Shown: piece after piece, positions 1 through 7,575 of the stretch
Layout: every line of letters begins with the position of its first letter
Position numbering within the stretch: position 1 is the stretch's first letter
From: Pantoea cypripedii
GTDB lineage: Bacteria > Pseudomonadota > Gammaproteobacteria > Enterobacterales > Enterobacteriaceae
Assembly (NCBI RefSeq): GCF_002095535.1
Contig: NZ_MLJI01000001.1
Coordinates: 3,854,412 to 3,918,411 of the forward strand
Length of the DNA stretch: 64,000 nt
Direction: 5' to 3'
Position numbers and translations under genes: made by a program
The notes under the pieces: generated by a model
What the model was told of the DNA's origin: nothing
The model's database searches: none
Seen by the model: only the letters and a program-made list of their open reading frames with translations

Positions 1-494
1 TAGCAGGCGGCAGCAACCGGGATGTCGCCGTTTGCATCAAGGTTGATGGAAAGGCCAATCAGATGACGGCTGAGGGGCTTCGCATCCGCTATCAGCCGCT
101 CCAGCTCGTTATACATTTCTTCGGTGATGCCGGTATCCAGCACGCCCACGTCAAGGCGGAACGTGCCCGGCACATCGCCGGTCTTCCACCACTCATTCAC
201 GCGGATCAGATAGCCGAGCGGCTCCACCACGCGCCGGACCGCACCAATGGTGCCTTTGTGCCGGTGCACGAACTGAGACGCCGCGACCACGCCGCGTTTG
301 GTTGATTCGCTCCAGCTGCTGTCCCAGCGGTCCACCGACCACGCCCACGCCAGATAAGGCAGCAGCGCCACCGGGCAGGTGTACGGGTTCCACAGTTGGC
401 GCAGCGGGACATTCAGATCGGTCAGAGAGGAAAGAGCTTCTGCTGCTGCGACCTCCAGCACCGACGAACCGGTGGGAACCAGGCGGTTACTCAT
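1..494 (-). CDS. I: P2-like baseplate protein gpI (partial, copy A)
   Basis: The ATG (494 on the minus strand) overlaps the end of J by 8 bp, as in P2. About 164 codons are present and the C-terminus lies beyond the window edge. The protein begins MSNRLVPTGSSVLEVAA and continues with LRQLWNPYTCPVALLPYLAWAW in sense, the conserved Trp-rich pattern of the phage tail protein I family. It forms part of the baseplate wedge with J and W. It belongs to the leftward V-W-J-I late operon. Unlike V and S, nothing in it is odd. Confidence 0.85.
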   Translation of the reverse strand, partial: MSNRLVPTGSSVLEVAAAEALSSLTDLNVPLRQLWNPYTCPVALLPYLAWAWSVDRWDSSWSESTKRGVVAASQFVHRHKGTIGAVRRVVEPLGYLIRVNEWWKTGDVPGTFRLDVGVLDTGITEEMYNELERLIADAKPLSRHLIGLSINLDANGDIPVAAAC

Positions 495-1395
495 CCGATC
501 CCCCGACGGTCAGCGTATAGCCGGTGCAGTACGCCGCCTGCGTTTTATCGAGCACCACATCGGCGACCGGCTGAATCAGGTTAACGCGCTGTACGCCCTC
601 AACGTGCATGGCGGCATACAGGGCAGACAGACGGATATCACGTCCGAGTCGCTTCTGCGCGGTGACATAGGCCGCGAGCTTTGCCTCAGAGGCGGCGCGA
701 ATGGGTTCGGCCTCCGGCCCCGGATAGAGATACAGCTCGGCTTCAATCGCATAGTCCACGATTTCAGCCGACTGCACGCTGACGCGGTCAGCCACCGGCC
801 GCACATCCTCATCGTTCAGTGCCGCATCCACCACGGCCAGCAGGTCATCAGCTGCTGCACCGTTGCCCTCACGGCCAAGGATGGTCACGGTCACCACGGC
901 AGGCGACGGACTGATGGCAGAGGCATCGGCCACCCGCCCGTCGGCACTTTTGGCGTGATACTCATAGGCACCGGTCGGCCCGGCCACGCTCAGCCCCTCA
1001 AAGGCGGCGGCGATACGGGCGCGGAAATCGTCGTTGCTCTCCATCACTGTCGCCGTCGGCGGGATAGTGGTGTCATCGGCCGGGGTGATGGTCAGGCGGG
1101 TGACGCCGTTGTTTGCGCCGAGCTGGTCAAGATCGCCATCCAGTGCGTAAGCCACCATAACCGCCGTTGCCGCTTCGTTGATGCGCTGACGCAGGATCAA
1201 CTCGCGATAGGCATTTTCCTCCAGAATCTTCACGATGGGTTCAGACTCCAGCGCCAGCGTGTTCGCGACGGCCTCCTGCTGGTCTTCCGGGTAGAGCGAA
1301 ATCAGCGTGGCTTTACGTTCGGCCAGCAGGGTTTCATAGTCCAGCGTTTCCACCACGTCAGGCGCGGGCAGCTGGCTCAGGTCGATGGTTGCCAT
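487..1395 (-). CDS. J: P2-like baseplate assembly protein gpJ (copy A)
   Basis: 302 residues, the same length as P2 gpJ. It starts MATIDLSQLPAPDVVETLDY and belongs to the baseplate J-like family, which joins the wedge at the outer edge of the baseplate. It follows W by 4 bp and overlaps I by 8 bp, so it is clearly part of the V-W-J-I operon. It is complete in copy A. In copy B only its first 38 codons survive before the joint at 6436. Confidence 0.92.
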   Translation of the reverse strand: MATIDLSQLPAPDVVETLDYETLLAERKATLISLYPEDQQEAVANTLALESEPIVKILEENAYRELILRQRINEAATAVMVAYALDGDLDQLGANNGVTRLTITPADDTTIPPTATVMESNDDFRARIAAAFEGLSVAGPTGAYEYHAKSADGRVADASAISPSPAVVTVTILGREGNGAAADDLLAVVDAALNDEDVRPVADRVSVQSAEIVDYAIEAELYLYPGPEAEPIRAASEAKLAAYVTAQKRLGRDIRLSALYAAMHVEGVQRVNLIQPVADVVLDKTQAAYCTGYTLTVGGSDE

Positions 1396-1399
1396 GTTC

Positions 1400-1750
1400 T
1401 CAGCTCACAGGAACGGTTAAGGAAAAAGTCTGCGCGGTGTCGGTACGGTTGCCGGTCAGTTCAACCACCATGCCGCCGTTAAAATCAAACTCGTAGCTGA
1501 TGCCAGTCAGCTTTACGCGTGGCTCCCACTGAATGATCGCCACATAGCAGGCCGACATAATCTGGAGACGCAGCGCGGCATTTTGTGGCTGGTCAATCAG
1601 CGCCGACAGCAGTGAACCGTATTTGCGGCGCATCACCCTGGAGCCAATCGGCGTCACCAGTATGTCGCGTATGGACTGCTGTATGTGTTCGAGGCCGGTC
1701 AGGGCTTTGCCGGTTTCGCGGTTCATGCCGATGTATTTTTCGGTTGTCAC
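1400..1750 (-). CDS. W: P2-like baseplate wedge protein gpW (copy A)
   Basis: 116 residues (P2 gpW is 115), a gp25-like baseplate wedge protein with the conserved MNRETGKAL and IGSRVMRRKYGS motifs. The start overlaps the V stop by 4 bp (ATGA). Copy B (6556-6906) differs at only a handful of residues, for example VKLTGISYEFD here against VRLTGISYESD there, so the two copies are homologous alleles rather than exact duplicates. Confidence 0.93.
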   Translation of the reverse strand: MTTEKYIGMNRETGKALTGLEHIQQSIRDILVTPIGSRVMRRKYGSLLSALIDQPQNAALRLQIMSACYVAIIQWEPRVKLTGISYEFDFNGGMVVELTGNRTDTAQTFSLTVPVS

Positions 1751-2337
1751 TCGGTGCCCTCCGTCATGGAGCCGCCGGTCTGCACTTTGCCGTGTTTATG
1801 GTCATGCACGATTACGTTGTTAGAGCTGAAATCGCCGCCGCTGTGCGTCACGTCGCCTTTCATCGTGCCGCCTTTTGTCACTTCCAGCGTGGCGGTTTTC
1901 AGCAGGGTTGTGCACTCCACCTCTGGCGATTCAAACAGGATTTTAACGGCCGCTTTAATGGTGGCGGTCTGGATGCCGGTTGCAGTAAGCGCGCCTGTTT
2001 CCGGCTCATACTCGATCACCGCGCCGTCGGGAAAGGACCAGTGCAGCGCATCGGCAGAGGCAGAAGGGGCCGGGTTGTCATCGGAGAAAATACCAGGTAG
2101 CACAAAACCGGTGTCGAGTTCGCCACCGATACAGAAGATCAGCACCTGTTCACCCACTGACGGCGCATTCCACGAACGGGTTTTACCCGCACGTGCACTC
2201 AGCCAGTAGAGCCAGTCAGTGGTGTTATTTCCTGTATCGACGCGGCATTGCCCGCTGTCCAGATTTACGGCGGATACGGTGCCAATGCGGATCAGGTTGC
2301 GCAGCAGGCGCAGGATTTCAGAGAGTTGTTCGTTCAT
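1747..2337 (-). CDS. V: P2-like baseplate spike gpV (copy A)
   Basis: 196 residues. It forms the membrane-piercing central spike. An N-terminal OB-like part (RIGTVSAVNLDSGQCRVDTG) is followed by a beta-helical C-terminus. The tip has His-x-His motifs (VIVHDHKHGK), which bind iron in the P2 gpV tip. The last ~45 residues differ clearly from copy B while the rest is nearly identical, so the tip region varies between the two phages. First gene of the V-W-J-I operon. Immediately upstream the two copies lose all similarity, because different cargo genes are inserted there. Confidence 0.92.
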   Translation of the reverse strand: MNEQLSEILRLLRNLIRIGTVSAVNLDSGQCRVDTGNNTTDWLYWLSARAGKTRSWNAPSVGEQVLIFCIGGELDTGFVLPGIFSDDNPAPSASADALHWSFPDGAVIEYEPETGALTATGIQTATIKAAVKILFESPEVECTTLLKTATLEVTKGGTMKGDVTHSGGDFSSNNVIVHDHKHGKVQTGGSMTEGTE

Positions 2338-2425
2338 GCATTAATGATATTGTATTGATTACTATCTTAAGAGAACTACTCATCCGTTCGTGTCTAAACA
2401 AACAGAAAGAAAGGAGAACACAATT

Positions 2426-3490
2426 ATGGATTACTTCACGTCTGGTGCTATTAAAGGAAGGATTGGGGATTATTTGATAAGACTTAAAAATGACCAATTT
2501 ATTGATGAGATAGCAACTGTAAAAGCTGATGTTCTCCAGCCCATAATTGAAAGTTTTTATAATGCACCTGAAATCTGGGATTCAACTACTCATTTTAATA
2601 TAGCAAGCATATCAGAAACTTTCTTTAATGAGTTAGCGTCTAAGCCATCAAATGAAGATGAAATGGACATGGTAATTAGTTCAGCCTTTAGGTTTTGCAT
2701 CGAAAGACAATTGAAATCCTCAGGGGACTTGCCGGGTGAAATAAGAAGATTTAAAGAGTTCTGTATAGAAAGAAAAGAGTCTTTTTCAAAACTGTGTCAG
2801 GAGCAAATAGATTACGCCTTACATGATATGCCCGTGGCTGTCATTAGCTCTATTTTGAATAGTGATGAGATGAAACACTTTAAGGAAATCCCTAGCCTGT
2901 TAGCCGAGGCAGAAAAAATAACTAAAGAGTGGTCAGAAGAATTAGACATCAAGACGAAAAAAGTAGATGAGCTACAAAGCAAGTTAGAAAAACAAAAAAC
3001 TGCCTTTAATTTCGTTGGCTTGTATGAAGGGTTTGACAATCTAAGCAGCATCAAAAATAGTGAGTTAATGTGGGCGAAATTGATTCTCTTCGGCCTGGGT
3101 CTTGCTATTGTAGTCCCGATAATTTATGAAATCTATTCACTTGCAGCAATTCCTACTGAAGCTTTTATAAATACCAACCAATTAATTAAGTTTGTACCCG
3201 TAGCCTCCCTCACCATAATTCTGATTTATTACTTTAGAGTATCCCTTTCAAACTTTCAGTCAATTCGTTCTCAAATTGTACAGATTGAACTACGAAAAAC
3301 TCTTTGTGCATTCATACAGTCATACGTTGAGTACGCCAAAGAAATTAAAGCAGGAGATTCCGAAATTTTAAAAAAATTTGAAGATGTTGTGTTTACAAAC
3401 ATAATGACAACAGAAGAAAAGGTCCCATCAACATTTGATGGTCTCGAGCAAGTCGCTGGTATGATATCAGCATTAAAAGGTGGAAAATAA
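2426..3490 (+). CDS. Cargo protein A: coiled-coil, two-TM protein, unknown family
   Basis: 354 residues; the ATG at 2426 is preceded by AAGGAG at a good distance. I do not recognise the family. Visible layout: helical N-terminal part (1-150), charged coiled coil (~155-193), a FNFVGLYEGF motif (~195-203), TM1 (~216-237), TM2 (~252-271), then a conserved tail with YYFRVSLSN and VPSTFDGLEQ. A paralogue sits at the same place in copy B (7576-8712). It is transcribed against the late operon, is AT-rich, and lies between V and S, the slot of P2 orf30, where P2-like phages often carry accessory anti-phage genes. A role in superinfection exclusion or abortive infection is inference; a membrane sensor/effector fits the layout. 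Confidence 0.85.
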   Translation: MDYFTSGAIKGRIGDYLIRLKNDQFIDEIATVKADVLQPIIESFYNAPEIWDSTTHFNIASISETFFNELASKPSNEDEMDMVISSAFRFCIERQLKSSGDLPGEIRRFKEFCIERKESFSKLCQEQIDYALHDMPVAVISSILNSDEMKHFKEIPSLLAEAEKITKEWSEELDIKTKKVDELQSKLEKQKTAFNFVGLYEGFDNLSSIKNSELMWAKLILFGLGLAIVVPIIYEIYSLAAIPTEAFINTNQLIKFVPVASLTIILIYYFRVSLSNFQSIRSQIVQIELRKTLCAFIQSYVEYAKEIKAGDSEILKKFEDVVFTNIMTTEEKVPSTFDGLEQVAGMISALKGGK

Positions 3491-3937
3491 TTAAAGTAAG
3501 GAATTAATTATTTCATCCATAATCATTCCCAAGTCGCGCTCATTTATTCCAAATAATGGGCGCGCCACATATTGCACCTCGTTGCCTTTTCGTGATGGAC
3601 GGTCGCGCAGTCCGTAATGATGCACACGGGCCATGCGCTGCACGCGGCCGGTAAAGCTGACTACGGCCTCATCGGAATCTGCCTGGGCTTTCATGTATTT
3701 TGCGGTGCGCAGCTTTGCGAACATCTCGCGTTTTACCCGGCCTTTCTTACGGCGAACCGGCTGCGTTTTGCGGGGTTTAAAGGGGGTTCCGTCCGGTGCC
3801 TGCTGGCGTTTGATATTATCCTGCTGGCTGGCCCGCAGCTTTCTGGCGATGTTTCGCGCCATCTCTTTGCGTGCCGGGGCTGACAGGTTATTAATCAGTG
3901 CGTTCAGCCGGTCCTCAACCACTTTTAACTCACTCAT
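3491..3937 (-). CDS. S: P2-like tail completion protein gpS (copy A)
   Basis: About 148 residues from the ATG that overlaps the R stop (ATGA); an in-frame ATG lies three codons upstream (3946). Phage virion morphogenesis family, acting with R in tail completion and head joining. The basic central part (QQAPDGTPFKPRKTQPVRR) is conserved. The last ~35 residues (VARPLFGINERDLGMIMDE) differ from copy B (EARPLLGLSETDLDFIQNQ), so the recombination border of the neighbouring cargo gene falls inside the 3' end of S. Its stop abuts the stop of cargo gene A. Confidence 0.9.
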   Translation of the reverse strand: MSELKVVEDRLNALINNLSAPARKEMARNIARKLRASQQDNIKRQQAPDGTPFKPRKTQPVRRKKGRVKREMFAKLRTAKYMKAQADSDEAVVSFTGRVQRMARVHHYGLRDRPSRKGNEVQYVARPLFGINERDLGMIMDEIINSLL

Positions 3938-4404
3938 GACTGCCACTCGCTGATTAACTCACCCCGCAGATACAGCTGCATCGGGCGCGTATCATTCTCC
4001 GGCAGCGGGTTCTCGCCAACATGGTTTACGTGCAGCTCATCACCTTCCTGTTTCACGATCACCCGTTCAGTCAGCTGAATATCAATACTGATATCACTGG
4101 CCGTATCGCTGATGACGTCCGCTTTAAAGGTAAAACCGGTCTGCTGCTTCTCCTTCGTCGCCATCACGTCGGGCTGGTTTACCCGCAGCCAGGCCAGCAT
4201 CGGCACAATCAGCAGATCAATGTTGTCGGTGTAATCGGTGATCACCATGTTCAGCTGGTACTGATATTCAAACGACAGGGACGTGGCGAGCGTCGAGACA
4301 ATGCGCCCGTTGTCGATAAACACATTCAGGCAGTCAGGGTTTCTTTGCAGCATCGGGACGCTGGTTGTCAGCGCCTCGCGCAGTTGTTTCGGTTTCAGCA
4401 TCAT
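3934..4404 (-). CDS. R: P2-like tail completion protein gpR (copy A)
   Basis: 156 residues (P2 gpR is 155): MMLKPKQLREAL, then FIDNGRI, TDYTDNIDLLIVPMLAWLRVNQPD. Needed for tail completion. The 5' end overlaps lysC by about 70 bp and the 3' end overlaps S by 4 bp, the usual compact P2 arrangement. The second ATG (4401) is an equally good start. Confidence 0.92.
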   Translation of the reverse strand: MMLKPKQLREALTTSVPMLQRNPDCLNVFIDNGRIVSTLATSLSFEYQYQLNMVITDYTDNIDLLIVPMLAWLRVNQPDVMATKEKQQTGFTFKADVISDTASDISIDIQLTERVIVKQEGDELHVNHVGENPLPENDTRPMQLYLRGELISEWQS

Positions 4405-4654
4405 GTTGTTCCTGGCAGTCTTTAATGGTTTCCACCTGCAACCCGCAGGAAACGAGCGCCGACTCTAAACGGCGGTTATCCGCCGCCAGATCGCCCGCCG
4501 TTTTCAGGCTGTTGCCCGGTATCAGGCAGCTGGTCACGCGCGGACATCCAGTCCAGATAATCTCTGGCGCTGGCGAAGGCGGGACGGGCGTGCAGCCGGA
4601 TAACATCGTCAGGCAAAGGAGCAGCAGACCAGTCGCGCAGTGTTGGATTCGCAT
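4334..4654 (-). CDS. lysC: Rz1-like spanin lipoprotein LysC (copy A)
   Basis: About 106 residues from MRIQHCATG, a signal peptide ending in a lipobox (MLSGC) and then a proline-rich segment (TPVPPSPAPE), as expected for an outer-membrane spanin subunit. The gene overlaps lysB out of frame and runs into R, the nested Rz/Rz1 arrangement of P2-like phages. With LysB it would fuse inner and outer membranes in the last step of lysis. Confidence 0.85.
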   Translation of the reverse strand: MRIQHCATGLLLLCLTMLSGCTPVPPSPAPEIIWTGCPRVTSCLIPGNSLKTAGDLAADNRRLESALVSCGLQVETIKDCQEQHDAETETTARGADNQRPDAAKKP

Positions 4655-4925
4655 CGGTTTCCCTCTGTATTTGCATTTCACGGTTGAGCGCGCCGGAACT
4701 TGCACGCCCCTGCATCAGCCGCAGCGCGGCCTCGCGTTTCTGGCTGTCGCGGTTTTCCGTGTTCAGCCGGGTGATAGCTTTATCCCGGCTTTCAATACCG
4801 GCCGACAGGGTGCCGATAATCCGCTGCGCGCCTGCCAGCTCATCACGGGCAACCGACCAGCGCCAGCCGGTAAAGGACAGTGCCAGTAGTGCAACGGCTA
4901 ACAGCATTGTAATAGCGCGAGTCAT
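4476..4925 (-). CDS. lysB: Rz-like spanin LysB (copy A)
   Basis: 149 residues from MTRAITMLLAVALLALS, an N-terminal membrane anchor, then a periplasmic coiled coil (ARDELAGAQRIIGTLSAGIE, RLNTENRDSQKREAAL). It is the inner-membrane spanin subunit. Its ATG overlaps the endolysin stop directly (ATGA). In copy B a membrane-protein gene is inserted at exactly this point. Confidence 0.88.
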   Translation of the reverse strand: MTRAITMLLAVALLALSFTGWRWSVARDELAGAQRIIGTLSAGIESRDKAITRLNTENRDSQKREAALRLMQGRASSGALNREMQIQRETDANPTLRDWSAAPLPDDVIRLHARPAFASARDYLDWMSARDQLPDTGQQPENGGRSGGG

Positions 4926-5434
4926 GCTGCCCCCTTCAGGCACCAGGCCATTTCCCGCCCACGGCGGTCATCCAGCCCATCGTTAAAAATCCCTTTCACA
5001 TACACCCAGCGTTTGAGCTGATGACAGGCATCAGACCAGCGGCCCTTATTCAGCAACTTCACCAGCGTTGAACCGCAGGCGTTGCCCGTGCCGACGTTGA
5101 AGGCAAACGACACCACGGCGTCGTAAACCTTTTGCGGCAGCTGCGTGAAGATACAGCGGGACAGCGCCGCCTCAGTGCGCAGCACGTTGGTGATAAAACT
5201 CCCCGCCGCCTGCCGTTCGGTAATGCTCCTGCCCGGTACGACGCCGGACGTGTTCCCTATGCCGTCGGTCCAGACGTTTGCGCTGCACTGGTACGGTTTC
5301 AGGCGACAGCCCTCGTAATCCGCAATCAGCTTTAACCCCTCAACGGAGGTATGCAGCTGCTGAAACCCCGGCAGCGTGGCGGCAATCGCCAGTACCGCGC
5401 CGACGGCGCAGCGCTTAACGGTTTGCAGATTCAT
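4922..5434 (-). CDS. GH24 SAR-type endolysin (copy A)
   Basis: 170 residues. A hydrophobic N-terminus (residues ~9-23, CAVGAVLAIAATLPG) looks like a signal-arrest-release anchor, followed by a phage lysozyme (GH24) domain: E41 in DYEGCRLKPYQC, C50 at the usual Asp position, T56 in VWTDGIGNT. A Cys there is frequent in this phage lysozyme branch. It cleaves peptidoglycan. It is not related to P2 gene K, so the lysis cassette is of another type. It overlaps the holin gene by 20 bp. Confidence 0.88.
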   Translation of the reverse strand: MNLQTVKRCAVGAVLAIAATLPGFQQLHTSVEGLKLIADYEGCRLKPYQCSANVWTDGIGNTSGVVPGRSITERQAAGSFITNVLRTEAALSRCIFTQLPQKVYDAVVSFAFNVGTGNACGSTLVKLLNKGRWSDACHQLKRWVYVKGIFNDGLDDRRGREMAWCLKGAA

Positions 5435-5636
5435 AGTCCTCCCGGCTTACGCGGCCGCTGGCGAAAAGCTGGTAAGTCTTGCGGCGGTAGTACCAGCTCA
5501 CCAGAAACATACCGACGCCCAGCACCATGCCGAGCAGGGTCGCCATGTCCTGCAAATCCCACTTACCGAGCCAGCCCATCACTACCGCCATGCAGTAGGT
5601 GAGAAAGGCGCTGATGCGTTCCATCGAAATAGTCAT
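5415..5636 (-). CDS. Small phage holin (copy A)
   Basis: 73 residues with two membrane segments (ISAFLTYCMAVVMGWLG and MATLLGMVLGVGMFLVSWYY) and a basic C-terminus (YRRKTYQLFASGR), typical of a class II holin that times lysis. It lies just upstream of the endolysin in the same operon, 3 bp after X. Confidence 0.82.
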   Translation of the reverse strand: MTISMERISAFLTYCMAVVMGWLGKWDLQDMATLLGMVLGVGMFLVSWYYRRKTYQLFASGRVSREDYESANR

Positions 5637-5639
5637 GAT

Positions 5640-5846
5640 TCAGTCCCACAGGTTGACGGTTTCCGACGTTGACGACTCCGGCAGGTCGGGCAGCTCGACG
5701 GCATAGCCGTGCGGCAGTACCGGCCCGGCATCCGCCAGACCGTTATTCGCTGCATAAACCAGCTCCGTGACCTGCTCCGTGCGCCCGTAATAGCGGTTGC
5801 AGATTTCGTCAACGGTATCGCCCTGCATCGCGTAGACCTTCATCAC
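5640..5846 (-). CDS. X: P2-like tail protein gpX (copy A)
   Basis: 68 residues (P2 gpX is 67): MMKVYAMQGDTVDEICNRYYG, a LysM-like tail protein X family member. It is essential for P2 tail formation. It overlaps L by 4 bp. Confidence 0.92.
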   Translation of the reverse strand: MMKVYAMQGDTVDEICNRYYGRTEQVTELVYAANNGLADAGPVLPHGYAVELPDLPESSTSETVNLWD

Positions 5847-6301
5847 AGCAGGTCCACAATGCAGCCCGGCCGTGAGGCGATGCGGCTGATACTGAATCGC
5901 GCATCGCGCCAGTATTCGTCCGCGCTGGCCTCAATCTCTCCGGCCTTTTTCGTGCCGGTCGCGTCATAGCCGCGATAGCGCTCGGTGATAGTGGCGGCGG
6001 TCAGTGAGGCGACGGCCGCAACGTAATGCGTCACTTTCTCGCTGACGCCGTCCAGGGTTTCGGCCGGGACATCGGGCAGCGTTTTATAGCCCGCCGCCAT
6101 CTGGTCAGCCCGCCAGTCGTACAGCTCGGCGTTCACTTCTGAAATCGCCGTTTTTACCGCCAGGCGCAGGCGCTCCGCCGTGACCGTTCCCTCGTAGCGC
6201 AGCGCATCACGCAGCTGCTTCAGGTCAATGTCAGGCCAGAAAAACGTATTCTTTACCGGCGGCTCGGCACTCTCTGCCGGTCGCGGTGCGGGGATCACTA
6301 C
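5843..6301 (-). pseudogene. L: Head completion protein gpL, 5' end lost (copy A)
   Basis: The frame carries VIPAPRPAESAEPPVKN through to the normal gpL C-terminus (IASRPGCIVDLL), nearly identical to copy B. At about 6301 identity with copy B stops abruptly. The native start (MTT) is missing and unrelated sequence follows for 122 bp up to the CTAG linker. Either the phage or the assembly is chimeric here. gpL closes the capsid-tail connection in P2. Confidence 0.8.
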
Positions 6302-6424
6302 GAAGTTGTTCCAGTTGCCCGTTAAGCATGTCTTTCTGGTAGCGGTTGTCGCTGGCCTGCTGAAGCGCAAGCTGTTGGGTATGTTGAATGTCCTGCAGCA
6401 GGCTACTCTGTTCGAGCTTTAACT
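6302..6424 (-). other. Unassigned 123-bp phage-like fragment before the linker
   Basis: This piece matches neither the upstream region of L in copy B nor anything else in the window. Read on the minus strand, one frame is open throughout and gives a glutamine-rich helical stretch (KLEQSSLLQDIQHTQQLALQ, then QASDNRYQKDMLNG). It looks like a coding fragment, perhaps of another phage structural gene, cut at both ends. Its origin is unclear. Confidence 0.5.
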
Positions 6425-6436
6425 CTAGCTAGCTAG
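6425..6436. other. Six-frame stop linker CTAGCTAGCTAG (probable contig join)
   Basis: Twelve bases, self-complementary, with TAG at offsets 2, 6 and 10, so every frame on both strands stops. CTAG is rare in enterobacterial DNA, and three overlapping copies here are very unlikely by chance. Identity with the J gene of copy A starts on the base right after it (6437). This is what a synthetic spacer between concatenated draft contigs looks like. Confidence 0.85.
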
Positions 6437-6551
6437 GGTCTTCCGGGTAGAGTGAAATCAGTGTGGCTTTGCGTTCAGCCAGCAGGGTTTCATAGTCCAG
6501 CGTTTCCACCACGTCAGGCGCGGGCAGCTGGCTCAGGTCGATGGTTGCCAT
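6437..6551 (-). pseudogene. J: gpJ N-terminal fragment (copy B)
   Basis: The first 38 codons of gpJ (MATIDLSQLPAPDVV to LISLYPED), almost identical to copy A, stopping at the linker. The rest of J, I and the tail genes of this phage must lie on other sequence. The truncation is probably an assembly boundary, not a biological deletion. Confidence 0.85.
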
Positions 6552-6555
6552 GTTC

Positions 6556-6906
6556 TCAGCTCACAGGAACGGTTAAGGAAAAAGACTGTGCGGTGTCGGT
6601 GCGGTTGCCGGTCAGCTCAACCACCATGCCGCCGTTAAAATCAGACTCGTAGCTGATGCCGGTCAGCCTGACGCGCGGCTCCCACTGAATGATCGCCACA
6701 TAGCAGGCCGACATAATCTGGAGACGCAGCGCGGCGTTTTGTGGCTGGTCAATCAGCGCCGACAGCAGTGAACCGTATTTACGGCGCATCACCCTGGAGC
6801 CTATCGGCGTCACCAGAATGTCGCGAATGGACTGCTGGATATGTTCGAGGCCGGTCAGTGCTTTGCCGGTTTCGCGGTTCATGCCGATGTATTTTTCGGT
6901 TGTCAT
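6556..6906 (-). CDS. W: P2-like baseplate wedge protein gpW (copy B)
   Basis: 116 residues, complete, differing from copy A at only a few positions (VRLTGISYESD; TAQSFS). gp25-like baseplate wedge component. It overlaps V by 4 bp. Confidence 0.93.
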   Translation of the reverse strand: MTTEKYIGMNRETGKALTGLEHIQQSIRDILVTPIGSRVMRRKYGSLLSALIDQPQNAALRLQIMSACYVAIIQWEPRVRLTGISYESDFNGGMVVELTGNRTDTAQSFSLTVPVS

Positions 6907-7493
6907 TGCGGGCCATCCGTTCTGCTGCCGCCGCGTTGTACTCCGCCGTGATCGTGGCCATCAACGACAACACCGTTAGAGCTTAAGCTGCCGCCGGTGT
7001 GCGTCACGTTGCCTTTCATCGTGCCGCCTTTTGTCACTTCCAGCGTGGCGGTTTTCAGCAGGGTTGTGCACTCCACCTCTGGCGAATCAAACAGGATTTT
7101 GACGGCGGCTTTTATGGTGGCGGTCTGAATGCCGGTTGCCGTTAATGCGCCGTTCTTCGGCTCGTACTCGATCACCGCGCCGTCGGGAAAGGACCAGTGC
7201 AGCGCATCAGCAGAGGCTGACGGGGCCGGGTTGTCATCCGAGAAAATACCGGGCAGCACAAAACCGGTGTCGAGTTCGCCACCGATACAGAAGATCAGCA
7301 CCTGCTCACCCACTGACGGCGCATTCCATGAACGGGTTTTACCCGCACGGGCGCTCAGCCAGTAGAGCCAGTCAGTGGTGTTATTTCCTGTATCGACGCG
7401 GCATTGCCCGCCGTCCAGATTTACGGCGGAGACGGTGCCAATACGGATCAGGTTGCGCAGCAGGCGCAGGATTTCTGCCATTTGTTCATTCAT
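6903..7493 (-). CDS. V: P2-like baseplate spike gpV (copy B)
   Basis: 196 residues, near-identical to copy A for the first ~150. The tip then differs: THTGGSLSSNGVVVDGHDHG, with one His-x-His motif, against the three-histidine version in copy A. Spike tips contact the outer membrane and bind iron in P2. The start-proximal sequence is conserved down to the ATG, after which the copies diverge at cargo gene B. Confidence 0.92.
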   Translation of the reverse strand: MNEQMAEILRLLRNLIRIGTVSAVNLDGGQCRVDTGNNTTDWLYWLSARAGKTRSWNAPSVGEQVLIFCIGGELDTGFVLPGIFSDDNPAPSASADALHWSFPDGAVIEYEPKNGALTATGIQTATIKAAVKILFDSPEVECTTLLKTATLEVTKGGTMKGNVTHTGGSLSSNGVVVDGHDHGGVQRGGSRTDGPQ

Positions 7494-7575
7494 GAGAGCA
7501 TAATGAGTCTGTAAAAGTGCTACGACAATTTGATGCTGTTTGGCTACTAATGGCAGAACAATATTAGGAGGGAAA

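Noticed and set aside
379..1482. 367-codon plus-strand frame opposite J and W
   Set aside because: Shadow of the well-conserved baseplate genes; no recognisable domain.
7510..7527. TGT-N12-ACA resembling an Ogr activator site upstream of V (copy B)
   Set aside because: Too close to the V start for a -55 activator site and not conserved in copy A.
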